Shown: positions 8,278-17,023, numbered from the stretch's first letter. The stretch: 64,000 nt of DNA from Verrucomicrobiaceae bacterium (GCA_947466075.1 CANIBP010000017.1:1-64000); one strand, 5' to 3'. The notes: generated from the letters alone by a model not told the origin. A program made the numbers and translations.

Positions 8278-8742
8278 ATGAAAAACCCTGTTCGATTTCC
8301 CATTTTCGCACTCATAAGCACTTTCGTTTTGTGGATGATTTATTTTTTGGTGGTCAGATGTGTCTCACAAGGTGATTGGGTGAAAAGCGGTCAATTCGGT
8401 GATTCATTCGGTGCATTGAACACTCTGTTCACGGGCTGGGCGTTCGTTGTAGTTCTTGCAACATTGTACCAACAATCAAAACAGATAGCCGAGACTAAGA
8501 GCGATGTAGAGAAGGAACATAAGCTCCAAGAGCAAACTATGGCATTTGTTAAAGACCAGGCAGATGCACTTGCATCGGTAGCTCGACTGAACGCGCTAAC
8601 TGCGAGAATCGAGGCATATCACGTGCAAATCGAAGATATGAAAGCGAGCAAGAATCTTCACCTTGTAGCAAAACTGGTTGAAGAGCGCCGTGACCTGCTC
8701 CTCAAACTCGATGAAGTGCTAAAATTAAATGGCGATAGATAA
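8278..8742 (+). CDS. membrane protein with coiled coil (abortive-infection-like layout)
   Basis: The 154-residue protein has a first helix (IFALISTFVLWMIYFLVV), a loop with GQFGDSFGALNTLFTGWAF leading into a second helix, then a long charged coiled coil (KQIAETKSDVEKEHKLQEQ onward). The GxFGDxFGxxNxLFxGxAF pattern occurs in membrane proteins often annotated as putative phage abortive-infection proteins, but that annotation is weak. The gene is visibly AT-richer than its neighbours, which suggests horizontal transfer. It is 46 bases downstream of the membrane operon but unlike it in composition. Confidence 0.6.
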   Translation: MKNPVRFPIFALISTFVLWMIYFLVVRCVSQGDWVKSGQFGDSFGALNTLFTGWAFVVVLATLYQQSKQIAETKSDVEKEHKLQEQTMAFVKDQADALASVARLNALTARIEAYHVQIEDMKASKNLHLVAKLVEERRDLLLKLDEVLKLNGDR

Positions 8743-8830
8743 GAGTGTGTATTTTTCAGTCTAGAGGCGTGTAGCAAAACACATTATCCGCTTCTTATCC
8801 TGTTTGGTTGCAACCACACCCACTGACCCA

Positions 8831-9874
8831 TTACACATACTCCAGCAACGCCTTGATCACCTTCCGCTCGCTCACGGCCTTGAACGCATCGGCGATGCGC
8901 TCCAGCGGGAAACGATGGGTGATAAAATCGGCGGAGGTGAGTTTGCCTTCGCGAATCCACTGGCAGATCGCGGTTTGGGATTCCTTCTCGTAACGGCGGG
9001 TGGGCCACTGATGGACGAAGAGGTTGAAATTGAAGTCGGCCTTCGATTTGTCGATGTGCAGGATGCCATGCGTGAGCACGCCGTAGATGCAGTGGGAGCC
9101 GCCACGGCGCAGTAGCGGCAGGCCCTTTTGCACGATGTCGGGGTGGCCGACGGCGTCGATGACTGCGTCGAGCTTCTTGCCGCGAATACTGGCGAGTTCG
9201 CCGATGGCCAGATCTTCGGGTGCAAAAGCCGCGTCGGCTCCAAAGGCGAGCGCCTTGGCCTGTTTGTCGGCGTGACGATCGACGATGCCGATCCAGCCGA
9301 GGCCGAACAAGCGGCCGAGCTTCACGAAGCTCAGACCGACTGGGCCAGCGCCGAAGATGAGCACGTCGTCTCCAGGCTGGAGATGGAAATCGCGAAATGC
9401 ACCCAGCACCTCGCGCCAGGTGCAGAGCAGCACGGCCTGCTCGGGAGGAATGTCAGCATCCACACGGGTTTGAATCTCAAAGACCTCGACCCAGCCATGC
9501 GCCTCGTCGGCCACGCCATCAGCGACCATTGCGTCGTGATCATTTGCCAGCGTGAACTCGCTAAAGCCGCCCCAGCCGGAATCCACGCCTTCTTGTTGCA
9601 GGTCGAACACGAGTCCGCCCACGGCGCGATCACCCACCTTGAAGTTTTTCACCTTGTCACCGACCGCGACGACGAGACCGACGCTTTCATGACCGAGGGC
9701 GAAGGGAAACTTGTCCTCCATGCCCGGAAACGTGCCACCGAGCAACTCGGAGTCGGTGCGGTTGCACAGGCAGGCGCATTCTGTGCGCACCAGCGCTTGA
9801 TACGGCCCAGGTTGCGGCTGTGGCGTTTCGAGGATGGCGAGTTCTCCGGGCGAGATGGCGATGACGGACTTCAT
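8831..9874 (-). CDS. zinc-dependent alcohol dehydrogenase-like MDR oxidoreductase
   Basis: The 347-residue medium-chain dehydrogenase/reductase has candidate catalytic zinc ligands Cys37 and His62-Glu63 (FALGHES), a Rossmann motif FGAGPVGLSFVKL and the dinucleotide acid IVDRHADK. The four-Cys structural zinc loop of classical ADH is absent. The C-terminal part (FPLERIADAFKAV) is typical of the family. Likely an NAD(P)-dependent oxidation of a polyol or alcohol; substrate not deducible. ATG 9874 is preferred to GTG 9892. Divergent from the hydroxylase gene, with a gap of about 105 bases. Confidence 0.8.
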   Translation of the reverse strand: MKSVIAISPGELAILETPQPQPGPYQALVRTECACLCNRTDSELLGGTFPGMEDKFPFALGHESVGLVVAVGDKVKNFKVGDRAVGGLVFDLQQEGVDSGWGGFSEFTLANDHDAMVADGVADEAHGWVEVFEIQTRVDADIPPEQAVLLCTWREVLGAFRDFHLQPGDDVLIFGAGPVGLSFVKLGRLFGLGWIGIVDRHADKQAKALAFGADAAFAPEDLAIGELASIRGKKLDAVIDAVGHPDIVQKGLPLLRRGGSHCIYGVLTHGILHIDKSKADFNFNLFVHQWPTRRYEKESQTAICQWIREGKLTSADFITHRFPLERIADAFKAVSERKVIKALLEYV

Positions 9875-9979
9875 GGGCCGCGCATCGAACACGCGGCGCG
9901 TGCGAGTGCAAGCGAGTTGATGTCATTAACCACATCCGCACTGGAAATCTGCCCGTTTCTTGCTTTGAAAACGGTTCTC

Positions 9980-10879
9980 ATGTTGCGCACGCTCTTCGAA
10001 TACCTGCTCTGGCCCCTGATTCTCGTCGCCGCCCTGATTCCCACCGGAATCGGCATCGCGAACGGTCACGGACCGCTGGCCTTCAATGTCACCTACTTTA
10101 GCCTTGCGGCGCTGCTGTACGTCCTGGAGCGTGTTTATCCCCATGAGGAACGCTGGCTGCACTCCGATGGCCAAGAAATTCCCGATCTGGCACACACGGC
10201 GTTCACGAAATCGTTCGTGCAATTGCTCATCGTCTCGATGACTTGGCTTGGACTGGCCAGCGTGGTCGGCGGAGAGCAGGGGACTGGTTTCTGGCCCAAT
10301 CACTGGCCGATGTTTTTCCAGGTGGTGCTGGGCCTCGTGGTGGCCGAGTTCGGCCTCTACTGGGCACATCGTGTGGCGCATGAGTGGATGCCGCTGTGGT
10401 GGTTCCATGCGGTGCATCACAGCTCGAAGAAGCTCTGGTTCTTCAACACCGGCCGCTTCCACATCATCGACACGCTCAAGAGCATGATCTTCTCTGCCCC
10501 GCTGCTGGCACTGGCCGGTGCGCCAAAAGATATCGTGCTCTGGTTCGGCGCCATCACCGCCTACATCGGCTTCCTGACGCACGCGAACATCCAGATGCGC
10601 TTCGGCTGGCTCAATTACATCTTCAACACCCCCGGCCTGCATCGCTGGCATCACTCGATGGATCTGCGCGAGGGCAACAAAAACTACGGCGAGAATCTGA
10701 TGCTGTGGGACATCATCTTCGGCACCTACTACGATGACGCCACCCGCCGCCCGCCGGTCGAGATCGGCATCAATGCGGCGATGCCAAAGCATTTCTGGGG
10801 GCAGATCGTCGAGCCATTCCGCTGGAACAAGTTCCAGAACGCCGCCAAGACGGGTGAGGTGAAGCACAAGCTGCTTTGA
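9980..10879 (+). CDS. sterol desaturase/fatty-acid hydroxylase superfamily protein
   Basis: From ATG 9980 the product is 299 residues with several membrane segments and the three diiron histidine motifs of the family: HRVAH (130-134), HAVHH (143-147) and a later HRWHH. Such enzymes hydroxylate or desaturate lipids in the membrane with oxygen. A long upstream in-frame extension exists only because the frame runs antisense to the dehydrogenase gene; homology starts at MLRTLFEYLLWPL. Gene context does not identify the lipid. Confidence 0.85.
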   Translation: MLRTLFEYLLWPLILVAALIPTGIGIANGHGPLAFNVTYFSLAALLYVLERVYPHEERWLHSDGQEIPDLAHTAFTKSFVQLLIVSMTWLGLASVVGGEQGTGFWPNHWPMFFQVVLGLVVAEFGLYWAHRVAHEWMPLWWFHAVHHSSKKLWFFNTGRFHIIDTLKSMIFSAPLLALAGAPKDIVLWFGAITAYIGFLTHANIQMRFGWLNYIFNTPGLHRWHHSMDLREGNKNYGENLMLWDIIFGTYYDDATRRPPVEIGINAAMPKHFWGQIVEPFRWNKFQNAAKTGEVKHKLL

Positions 10880-10962
10880 GTTTGCGCATGCTGCGCAGAC
10901 ATCGGCCCGAAAACGACTTGCCGCTCTTCGCCACCCATGCGAAGCATCGCCCCTGATAACTA

Positions 10963-11037
10963 GCGCCCGTAGTTCAACGGATAGAATGGTGGTCTCCGAA
11001 GCCGCATATCCAGGTTCGATTCCTGGCGGGCGCACCA
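10963..11037 (+). tRNA. tRNA-Arg (anticodon CCG), CCA encoded
   Basis: A full cloverleaf can be folded: acceptor GCGCCCG/CGGGCGC, D stem GTTC/GAAT, anticodon stem GTGGT/GCCGC (with two G-U pairs), loop CTCCGAA giving anticodon CCG at 10996-10998, variable loop ATAT, T stem CCAGG/CCTGG with TTCGATT loop, discriminator A and encoded CCA. It decodes CGG. The 3' side opens onto an AT-rich accessory region, so it may have served as an integration site. Confidence 0.93.
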
Positions 11038-11040
11038 CTC

Positions 11041-11470
11041 GGAAAATGGCTGAATCCCTTATAGATCAAAGCTTCCAGCGTCAAAGACGCTCTTTTCGAC
11101 AACGTGTTCAATCGAGTATATAAATACACTGAGCTGCACTCAAATGAGCTTAAAAATCATTACAGATTACGGTGAGGGTTTACAATAATTAACAACTGAA
11201 GAGCGCAATTAGCGACAACATCTCGCGATTGCGTCCTGTTCGTGGTGGAAGTTCGGGGGGGCGAGTGCCAAGCACAGGAAAGCTGAATGGCTTTGCTGGC
11301 ACGGTAATTCTAGTGGAGCACGATGACATTGGTGAGTCGCGTCGTGCGAGAGGCTTTTGTAAGCGCCTGTCTTTTCCGTCATCAACTGGAAGTGACTGAA
11401 CTTCGCCCCACGTTCACATAACGCCGTAATCTGACCGAGGATGAGTTGATCGACATGGAGGCTTCGTAGA
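11041..11470. other. intergenic stretch without a convincing gene
   Basis: The 430 bases between the tRNA and the toxin stop are AT-rich at first (11090-11210) and then of mixed composition. A minus-strand frame (about 89 codons, TTG start, overlapping the toxin stop) has no recognisable motif. I looked for a second copy of the tRNA 3' end as an attachment-site partner downstream and did not see one. Confidence 0.5.
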
Positions 11471-12316
11471 TCAGCCAAGCAGCATCTCGGCTAGTGTCAC
11501 GCATTGCTGGCGGATGCGTTCAGATTCGTCCTTAAAATCTGCTTCTAGGTGGCGCCCGCTTAGCCGAAAGGCTGCACAGGAAATTGGACCAAGAGCTTCT
11601 GGTCCTGAAAAATAGGAATTGAGTGTGTGGATTGCATTGGAGATGCCGCGATTGCCCGCGCTTTTCTCGTCATGGAAACCTGCTACAGCTTTTCCAAGGC
11701 CATCGATGTAGTTCATCGCAAGATAGAGAACGTCGTGGACATCTTTGGGAGCCTTGCGTCCTCCAGCCCCACCTGGCCCTGTGGGGGCGCCGAAGGCATT
11801 GAGTTTCAGCACGAGCATCGGGCCAACTTCAGCCACACGAATTTGCTCGGTTTGCTTCGTTCCCAGAAGATTCATGCCTGAAACGGTGATGAGGCGGCTC
11901 TTTTCAAGAGCACGGCTGATTCCGGGAATAACGCTGACTGCAAGACCGTCATCCACAGTGACCGTGTTCTTGCCGATATCTTCATGATCTGTGAGGAGGT
12001 CAAGGTAGAGATCCATTTCGCGGAATTTTCTAACAAAGCGATTGTTTGACCAATTAAACCCGTGTGCCGAAAGCGTCTCCCGAATAGTGCCATACATGCC
12101 ACTCTCTGCGCCGATGCTGATACCGAAGTCTACATCCAAGGTTACTGGCCCGGGCATCCCATCAGTAGGGGGCTTCGTGAGAAATTTGATGGCCAACCCA
12201 CCGACAAGGGCCAGATCCGCTTGATAGGCACCCAGACAGTCCCATGTTGTCAGTAGAGCCCTCTGGGCGAGGTCAATGTCACAAGCGAGATATTTTTCAT
12301 ATGTGTCGTGTTTCAT
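11471..12316 (-). CDS. AbiEii-type nucleotidyltransferase toxin
   Basis: The 281-residue protein has the nucleotidyltransferase signature: LVGG (Gly39-Gly40) followed by TLDVDF with Asp61 and Asp63 as likely metal ligands, as in AbiEii and related DUF1814 toxins. Known members of this fold inactivate tRNA by adding nucleotides to the 3' end. ATG 12316 overlaps the stop of the upstream gene (ATGA), so translation is coupled to the antitoxin, the classic antitoxin-first order. Type IV toxin-antitoxin/abortive infection is the likely role. Confidence 0.75.
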   Translation of the reverse strand: MKHDTYEKYLACDIDLAQRALLTTWDCLGAYQADLALVGGLAIKFLTKPPTDGMPGPVTLDVDFGISIGAESGMYGTIRETLSAHGFNWSNNRFVRKFREMDLYLDLLTDHEDIGKNTVTVDDGLAVSVIPGISRALEKSRLITVSGMNLLGTKQTEQIRVAEVGPMLVLKLNAFGAPTGPGGAGGRKAPKDVHDVLYLAMNYIDGLGKAVAGFHDEKSAGNRGISNAIHTLNSYFSGPEALGPISCAAFRLSGRHLEADFKDESERIRQQCVTLAEMLLG

Positions 12317-13356
12317 CGTGCAAATCCTTCCCACAAGCGTAGCGCATCGGCTTGGTCAGGACCACGCTGCCCCACCTGAAGCAGGTCGAGGTAGATTTGC
12401 ACGTCGCTTACGAGATTGAAGCCGCGAACCACTTGAACATCGAAAAACACCCCTTCGTCAGCAGGGAGGATCAGCCATAGGCTTCCCCCGGTTTGAACTT
12501 TGCGGGCCAGCGGTAGGTTGGGTGCCTGCCTTGTTTTCAAATAGGCTGAAACTAGAGGAGGGGTGGTATAGGGGTGCCGCAGATGTGCTGCAAACCATTG
12601 GGTAAACAGCACCTGATCGGCGCCAAGCGTGTCTCGAATGTTTGTGGCGAGTTCGCCTAGATCATTCGTGAGGACCGAGTATTGCACAATTTTGACTCGC
12701 TTGAGCCAGCTATCAGCAGCCTTCCAACCATCGAGCAGTCGTTCAAAATTCTGTAGGCGGTAACTGCTTTTCGATTTGGCAGATCCGCTGGATCCTTTGA
12801 CCACATCGACATAGCCGTGTGTCTTTAAGGTGGTTAAGATGCGTGAGACGAGTCCTCGGGAAACATGGGTGTGAGCTTCGATGTCTTCTTGTGTCCACGC
12901 TCGCTGTCGATTGCTCAGAAACGCCCGAATGATTCGGGAACTCTTGAGAGAAAACATGTCTGGCTCGGAAACCGGATTGCGGTAGGTTTGACCCTTGGGT
13001 TGGCGGTCTATAATATAGTTAAAAGACTTAAGAAAAAGCCTATTATTAAGATCAGCGTGATTGATTCCCTGTTTCCTGTAGTCATTGGCCAACTCATCCG
13101 GAATGTGCGGACACACCAGAATCACCGGCTGCTCCTGGTTTGGCGGCCCTTGGTCAGCCAGCTTACGGGAGGGGTATAAATTGGGCTGGATGCTGAACTG
13201 AAATTTCTGGTTTAGAATCTTCAACGACAGTTCTCCGCCGCCGCCCGGTAGGAGGGTTACGTGAACGTATGGCTCAGTCTCGCCTTGGGAATCTAGAAGA
13301 CGGTCAAAGGCTTCGAGCAGGCCTTCTGGTGTATCGATGGATGTAATTTTACTCAC
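12313..13356 (-). CDS. AbiEi-type antitoxin with winged helix
   Basis: The protein is 347 residues from GTG 13356. A winged-helix segment lies in the middle (SRIIRAFLSNRQRAWTQEDI, then HTHVSRGLVSRILTTLKTHG), and the C-terminal end DVQIYLDLLQVGQRGPDQAD matches the conserved end of AbiEi-family antitoxins. It is longer than the minimal antitoxin because of an extra N-terminal domain. Two palindromic sites sit just upstream of its start, consistent with the autorepression known for AbiEi. Low GC relative to the flanks suggests horizontal acquisition of the pair. Confidence 0.75.
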   Translation of the reverse strand: MSKITSIDTPEGLLEAFDRLLDSQGETEPYVHVTLLPGGGGELSLKILNQKFQFSIQPNLYPSRKLADQGPPNQEQPVILVCPHIPDELANDYRKQGINHADLNNRLFLKSFNYIIDRQPKGQTYRNPVSEPDMFSLKSSRIIRAFLSNRQRAWTQEDIEAHTHVSRGLVSRILTTLKTHGYVDVVKGSSGSAKSKSSYRLQNFERLLDGWKAADSWLKRVKIVQYSVLTNDLGELATNIRDTLGADQVLFTQWFAAHLRHPYTTPPLVSAYLKTRQAPNLPLARKVQTGGSLWLILPADEGVFFDVQVVRGFNLVSDVQIYLDLLQVGQRGPDQADALRLWEGFAR

Positions 13357-13358
13357 GA

Positions 13359-13388
13359 GATATATTTTACTGTGCAGTAAAATATATC
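13359..13388. promoter_or_regulatory. palindromic operator 1 of the AbiE-type pair
   Basis: A perfect inverted repeat with 14-bp arms, GATATATTTTACTG and CAGTAAAATATATC, around a TG centre, lies two bases upstream of the antitoxin start. It could cover the -10 region or the start site. Confidence 0.75.
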
Positions 13389-13438
13389 ATTTGGATGAAA
13401 ACGGCCATTAAATCTTTATTTTTTACCCGAACATAATA

Positions 13439-13456
13439 TTTCACTGTTCAGTAAAA
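13439..13456. promoter_or_regulatory. palindromic operator 2 of the AbiE-type pair
   Basis: TTTCACTG-TT-CAGTAAAA repeats the core of operator 1 (TTTTACTG-TG-CAGTAAAA) with one arm mismatch, about 75 bases upstream, in the position expected of a second antitoxin-binding site. Confidence 0.65.
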
Positions 13457-13553
13457 ACTGTTGTTTAAGTAAAATCGATCGGACACAACTTGCTCTAAGA
13501 GGGTATAGCCGCCGCACCGCCTAGGCGTTTCTCCAGGGGCCCAGCGATTTTGT

Positions 13554-13630
13554 GTTGCAGGTTGCAACAGAAGCAACACACCTCGTTGCAGATTGCAACA
13601 ACACAGCATATAAATATGTTCATATGAACA
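13554..13630. promoter_or_regulatory. cluster of three palindromes
   Basis: GTTGCA-GGT-TGCAAC (13554-13568) and GTTGCA-GAT-TGCAAC (13585-13599) are two copies of one interrupted palindrome 31 bp apart, followed by the perfect palindrome TGTTCATATGAACA (13617-13630). They look like operators, but no intact gene starts next to them. Confidence 0.5.
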
Positions 13631-14071
13631 CTTTTGGCTAGTCTTCGAGATGCCTTGAGTGGTGTTCTATCCAGATTGATGCATGAAATAACGGAGCGAA
13701 GAGTTATCGGGAGTTTCCCGCTTTTTGGAGACGTTGCCAGATGCCGCTGGCGGTGTTGGGCATGGGTTCGCTTCGCGGTATCTCTTGATTGATCTGGGCG
13801 TAAAGCCAAGCGCGGCCGACTCTGACGTGGGGATGGCGTAGACGGCGGCTCATGCTGGCAGTGGCGGCGCGGCGCTTCCTCGCGGCAGGATATGTACGTT
13901 GGTAGGTGTCGTTGAAAGGGGCAGAAAGAAGAAATCTCGCTTCCCTCTTTTGAAAGAACCGATGGAATAAATCGCAAAGATCCGGTGCCGATGGTTGATT
14001 GGCTTTTCGATCTGCCAGAGTAAGGCGTAAGTTTCGCTGCTGAGGTTCTGCTAACTTGCTGGACGATGCGC
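13631..14071. other. region with no intact gene
   Basis: Open frames occur on the minus strand, but with no start-plus-motif support. The stretch holding ...RAWLYAQINQEIPRSEPMP... may be decayed coding sequence continuous with the fragment at 14072-14233. Nothing else is visible. Confidence 0.4.
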
Positions 14072-14233
14072 GGCCTGTGCGTGGCTTATGTGTCTCGATC
14101 TTGAGCCAGCTAGGCGCGGCGGCTTGCTCGAGTTCCCATTCCCACACGCTGAACGAGCGGGTGAATTCACGCACGTTCAACGTCCCGGTGTTCGAACTCG
14201 TAATACGCGGATACGGTCGAGACGTTCGCGGCA
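14072..14233 (-). pseudogene. decayed reading frame, copy 1 (SFSVWEWE fragment)
   Basis: On the minus strand this stretch encodes LNVREFTRSFSVWEWELEQ followed by SWLKIETHKPRTGRA, which looks like the end of a winged-helix domain. About 160 bp are closely similar in the same orientation to 15855-16018. Upstream of the conserved part, copy 1 differs from copy 2 by small indels that disrupt the frame (copy 2 reads RERLDRIQRILSVNAG where copy 1 does not). I do not recognise the parent gene. The two copies bracket the glycosidase-like gene. Confidence 0.6.
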
Positions 14234-14293
14234 AGGTAGCGGCAAACACATTAACGAGTGCAACAACGCCATTGCACGTTCTGTATGGAATGC

Positions 14294-15769
14294 ATGATCC
14301 GTCGCTTCCTCTGCCTAACGCTCCTCTGTCAGACTGCTCTTTTTGCAGAAATGGCAAACATAGGCTCTCGCCGCGAACTGTTCGTGGACAAGCTGCTGAT
14401 CCAAGAGATGAAAGGCACGACGCTGCAGCTACATCATCCCGAGGAGGCTGGCATCACGGTCAAGTTTGATCAGCCATGGGAAGGCCGTTTCAGTGCCTAC
14501 ATCACCGTCATTCACAATACTGAGGCGAAGAAATTTCTCATGTATTACCGTGGCAATGCGGGTTTCAAAGATGGTGCCAGCGGTGAAGTGACCTGCTATG
14601 CGGAGTCTGAGGATGGAATTCGTTGGGTGAAGCCGAAACTCGGCATGCATGAGATCAATGGCAGCAAGGATAACAATGTCATGCTCGCCAATCTGGCGCC
14701 TTACACGCACAACTTCGCTCCCTTTATCGATCAACGTCCCGGCGTGCCTAAAGAGCAGCGTTACAAGGCGCTCGCCGGTCTCGGCGGCAAGCACGGCGGC
14801 CTCAGCGCCTTCGTTTCGGAGGACGGATTGCACTGGAGCAAGATGCAGGAGGCTTCGGTCATCACGAAAGGTGCGTTCGATTCACAAAATGTGTCGTTCT
14901 GGTCGGATGCGGAGCAGTGCTACGTGGCCTACTTCCGCGTCTTCACCGGCGGTGTTATTGATGAAAAGACGTGGAAACCCAAAGGCGTGCGCTGGGTCAG
15001 TCGAGCCACGAGCAAAGATTTCATCACCTGGACCGATGCCGTGCAGATGACGAGCGACCAGCCTTTGGTGGACCAGATCTACATCAGCCAGACGAATCCC
15101 TACTTCAACGCCCCGCACCTCTACATCTCCACGGCCGCACGTTTCATGCCTGGAAAGACAGTGCTCGATGATCAGGCAAAGAAATACCTCGCTGAAGACA
15201 CGAAGGCTTATCCCGCGCTTATTCAAGATTGCTCCGAGGCCGTGCTAATGACCAGCCGTGCGGGCACGCATGAGTTCAATCGCAGCTTCATGGAAAGCTT
15301 CGTGCGTCCCGGCCTGCATTTTCGCAACTGGACCAGTCGCAGCAATTATCCTGCCTGCGGGGTGGTGCAGACCGGCAAGTCCGAGATGTCCATGTATGTC
15401 GAGCGTCACTACGGCCAGACCGCTGCTCTGCTGCAACGTTTCACGCTGCGTCTCGACGGCTTTGCCTCGCTGCATGCGGGTTATACCGGCGGCGAGATGA
15501 CTACCAAGCCCTTCACCTTTACCGGCAAGGCGCTGCATTTGAATCTCGCCACCGGTGCTTCCGGTTCTGTGGCTGTCGAAATACAAGACACGGATGGCAA
15601 ACCTATGCCCGGTTTCGCTTTGGCAGACTGCCAGGCCATCACCTACGACGACATCGACCGAGTCATCGGCTGGAAAGCCGGCAGCGATGTGTCTGCGTTG
15701 GCTGGGAGGCCCGTTCGCCTGCGGTGGGTGATCAGGGACGCCGACGTCTATTCCTTCCGCTTCGAGTGA
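14294..15769 (+). CDS. secreted glycosyl-hydrolase-like protein (beta-propeller type)
   Basis: From ATG 14294 the 491-residue product starts with a signal peptide (MIRRFLCLTLLCQTALFAE) followed by GSRRELFVDKLLIQEM, typical of secreted verrucomicrobial and planctomycete proteins with a GH32/43-like five-bladed propeller. Supporting blade motifs are CYAESEDGIRWVKPKLG and AFVSEDGLHWSKM. The C-terminal part (KALHLNLATGASGSVAVEIQDTDG) is a levanase-like beta-sandwich. No substrate is evident. ATG 14285 is an alternative start. Its last 34 bases recur, with two mismatches, at 18186-18219. Confidence 0.7.
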   Translation: MIRRFLCLTLLCQTALFAEMANIGSRRELFVDKLLIQEMKGTTLQLHHPEEAGITVKFDQPWEGRFSAYITVIHNTEAKKFLMYYRGNAGFKDGASGEVTCYAESEDGIRWVKPKLGMHEINGSKDNNVMLANLAPYTHNFAPFIDQRPGVPKEQRYKALAGLGGKHGGLSAFVSEDGLHWSKMQEASVITKGAFDSQNVSFWSDAEQCYVAYFRVFTGGVIDEKTWKPKGVRWVSRATSKDFITWTDAVQMTSDQPLVDQIYISQTNPYFNAPHLYISTAARFMPGKTVLDDQAKKYLAEDTKAYPALIQDCSEAVLMTSRAGTHEFNRSFMESFVRPGLHFRNWTSRSNYPACGVVQTGKSEMSMYVERHYGQTAALLQRFTLRLDGFASLHAGYTGGEMTTKPFTFTGKALHLNLATGASGSVAVEIQDTDGKPMPGFALADCQAITYDDIDRVIGWKAGSDVSALAGRPVRLRWVIRDADVYSFRFE

Positions 15770-15854
15770 ATTGTTTGCTTGGGGCCGGAAACACGGAGAT
15801 CAATGCATCGAGTTGCCGCCCGAAGTCACAAAAGCGGCTGAATGCGCTAGGGAA

Positions 15855-16018
15855 GGCCTGTGCTTGGCTTGCGTGTCTCGATCTTGAGCCAGCCAAGCGC
15901 GGTGGCTTGGTCGATCTCCCATTCCCACACGCTGAACGAAGGGGCAAATTCACGCACGGTCAAATCGCCGGCGTTCACGCTGAGAATGCGCTGGATGCGG
16001 TCGAGACGTTCGCGGCAG
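15855..16018 (-). pseudogene. decayed reading frame, copy 2 (SFSVWEWE fragment)
   Basis: On the minus strand it reads RERLDRIQRILSVNAGDLTV, then REFAPSFSVWEWE and GWLKIETRKPSTG, better preserved than copy 1 at 14072-14233. No start or companion domain is present, so it is a fragment. The remainder of 15770-16115 holds nothing else recognisable. Confidence 0.6.
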
Positions 16019-16115
16019 AGGGTGAGAGGGCGCATGTCGAACGCTGAGAATCACCCGTTTGAATTTCAAGCGAGGATAAAATCGACGCGAAGCTGATCAA
16101 GAATGCCTTCGGAGA

Positions 16116-16469
16116 TTAGCGGTGAGCCGGAGTCGCGCCATTCTTGATGCGCCTCAAGTAAGCCTGCATTTTCTGGTCATAGGCAGCCAGACTCCCGTTT
16201 GTGCCGTTGAAATCAAAATCCTGAATGATGCCGCTTTTGCTGGCTGCTATTTGCACAGTGGCTTCATACTGGACGCCGTACGGACCAATGGCATTGCTTG
16301 ACCAATAATAAACTGTCCTGTCCCCAAACTGCATTTTCTTTTCTGGGTAGCCAAGGACGGCAAATGCCGTCTCGATGCTCCCTCCCTTCATCGCATCCAA
16401 CCCATTCTGTAAGGACGGGTTGACGCAAGAGCAGAAGATCAGAGCCAAGGCAAGGATTGAGTGTTTCAT
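16116..16469 (-). CDS. small lipoprotein, unknown function
   Basis: From ATG 16469 the product is 117 residues with a lipoprotein signal (SILALALIFCSC; lipobox around Cys16 or Cys18) and a mature chain containing GSIETAFAVLGYPEKKMQFGDRTVYYWSSN. This resembles small outer-membrane-associated SmpA/BamE-like proteins in size and in the turn-plus-YYW pattern, but the similarity is only suggestive. Isolated, with no operon partner. Confidence 0.6.
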   Translation of the reverse strand: MKHSILALALIFCSCVNPSLQNGLDAMKGGSIETAFAVLGYPEKKMQFGDRTVYYWSSNAIGPYGVQYEATVQIAASKSGIIQDFDFNGTNGSLAAYDQKMQAYLRRIKNGATPAHR

Positions 16470-16588
16470 AACCCTCCCCATCGCCCGGTGCTAGGTGCCT
16501 GTCCATCTGCTCATTGAGTTTCTAACCAAGGCCAACGCCGCTCGGGCGATTCATCGGGATGGGTGGGGGCGTGCGTTTTCACGGCGGT

Positions 16589-17023
16589 TCATGGAATTAC
16601 GTTCAAGCCCTCATCATTGGCCGCAAGCCGCTGGCGATGGTCGAAGCTCAAAAAATCAGCCGCTTCGATTTCGAGGGCGGTGGCGATGTGAATCAAATCC
16701 AGGCTGCGCGTGCCGGTGGTGGCCGTGTGCTTCTGCGTGAGTGCCAGCGTGCGGCTGAGCACGGCGGCATGGTCAATGGAAGCGATCTCGAAACGTCCTG
16801 CGGTCACGTCGTCGGTGAAGTCCTGCCAGAGCAGTTCGGCCTGTGCGGCGGTGATACGGCCATTTTTCACCGCACGCTGGAAGGCGTTGGCGATCTCCAC
16901 CCGATGCCAGTCAGTCAGTTGGATCGGCGGAGGGACGTCTGCACAGGCGGTATCGGCGCGGGCGGAATCTACCTCAGCCAGATACAGCGCCACGATGAGG
17001 CTGCTGTCAGCGGTGGCACTCAT
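16589..17023 (-). CDS. vapC: VapC-like PIN-domain toxin
   Basis: The 144-residue protein carries the PIN acidic residues in order: Asp6 (ATADSSLIVALYL), Glu43, Asp109 (RSLDLIHIATA) and Asp128 (FLSFDHRQ). PIN toxins are Mg-dependent RNases that cut tRNA or rRNA. Its ATG overlaps the antitoxin stop (ATGA at 17020-17023), the standard antitoxin-first coupling. Confidence 0.88.
   Translation of the reverse strand: MSATADSSLIVALYLAEVDSARADTACADVPPPIQLTDWHRVEIANAFQRAVKNGRITAAQAELLWQDFTDDVTAGRFEIASIDHAAVLSRTLALTQKHTATTGTRSLDLIHIATALEIEAADFLSFDHRQRLAANDEGLNVIP

Noticed and set aside
9128..9979. Long upstream extension of the hydroxylase frame
   Set aside because: It is the antisense of the dehydrogenase gene; homology begins only at ATG 9980.
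9926..11038. 370-codon minus-strand frame
   Set aside because: Antisense to the hydroxylase and runs through the tRNA gene; no family.
11209..11478. Minus-strand frame of about 89 codons next to the toxin gene
   Set aside because: TTG start, no motif, composition not clearly coding; left as unassigned.
13495..14357. Minus-strand genes of 160-217 codons
   Set aside because: They combine unrelated-looking segments, and their recognisable part is the decayed fragment also found at 15855-16018.
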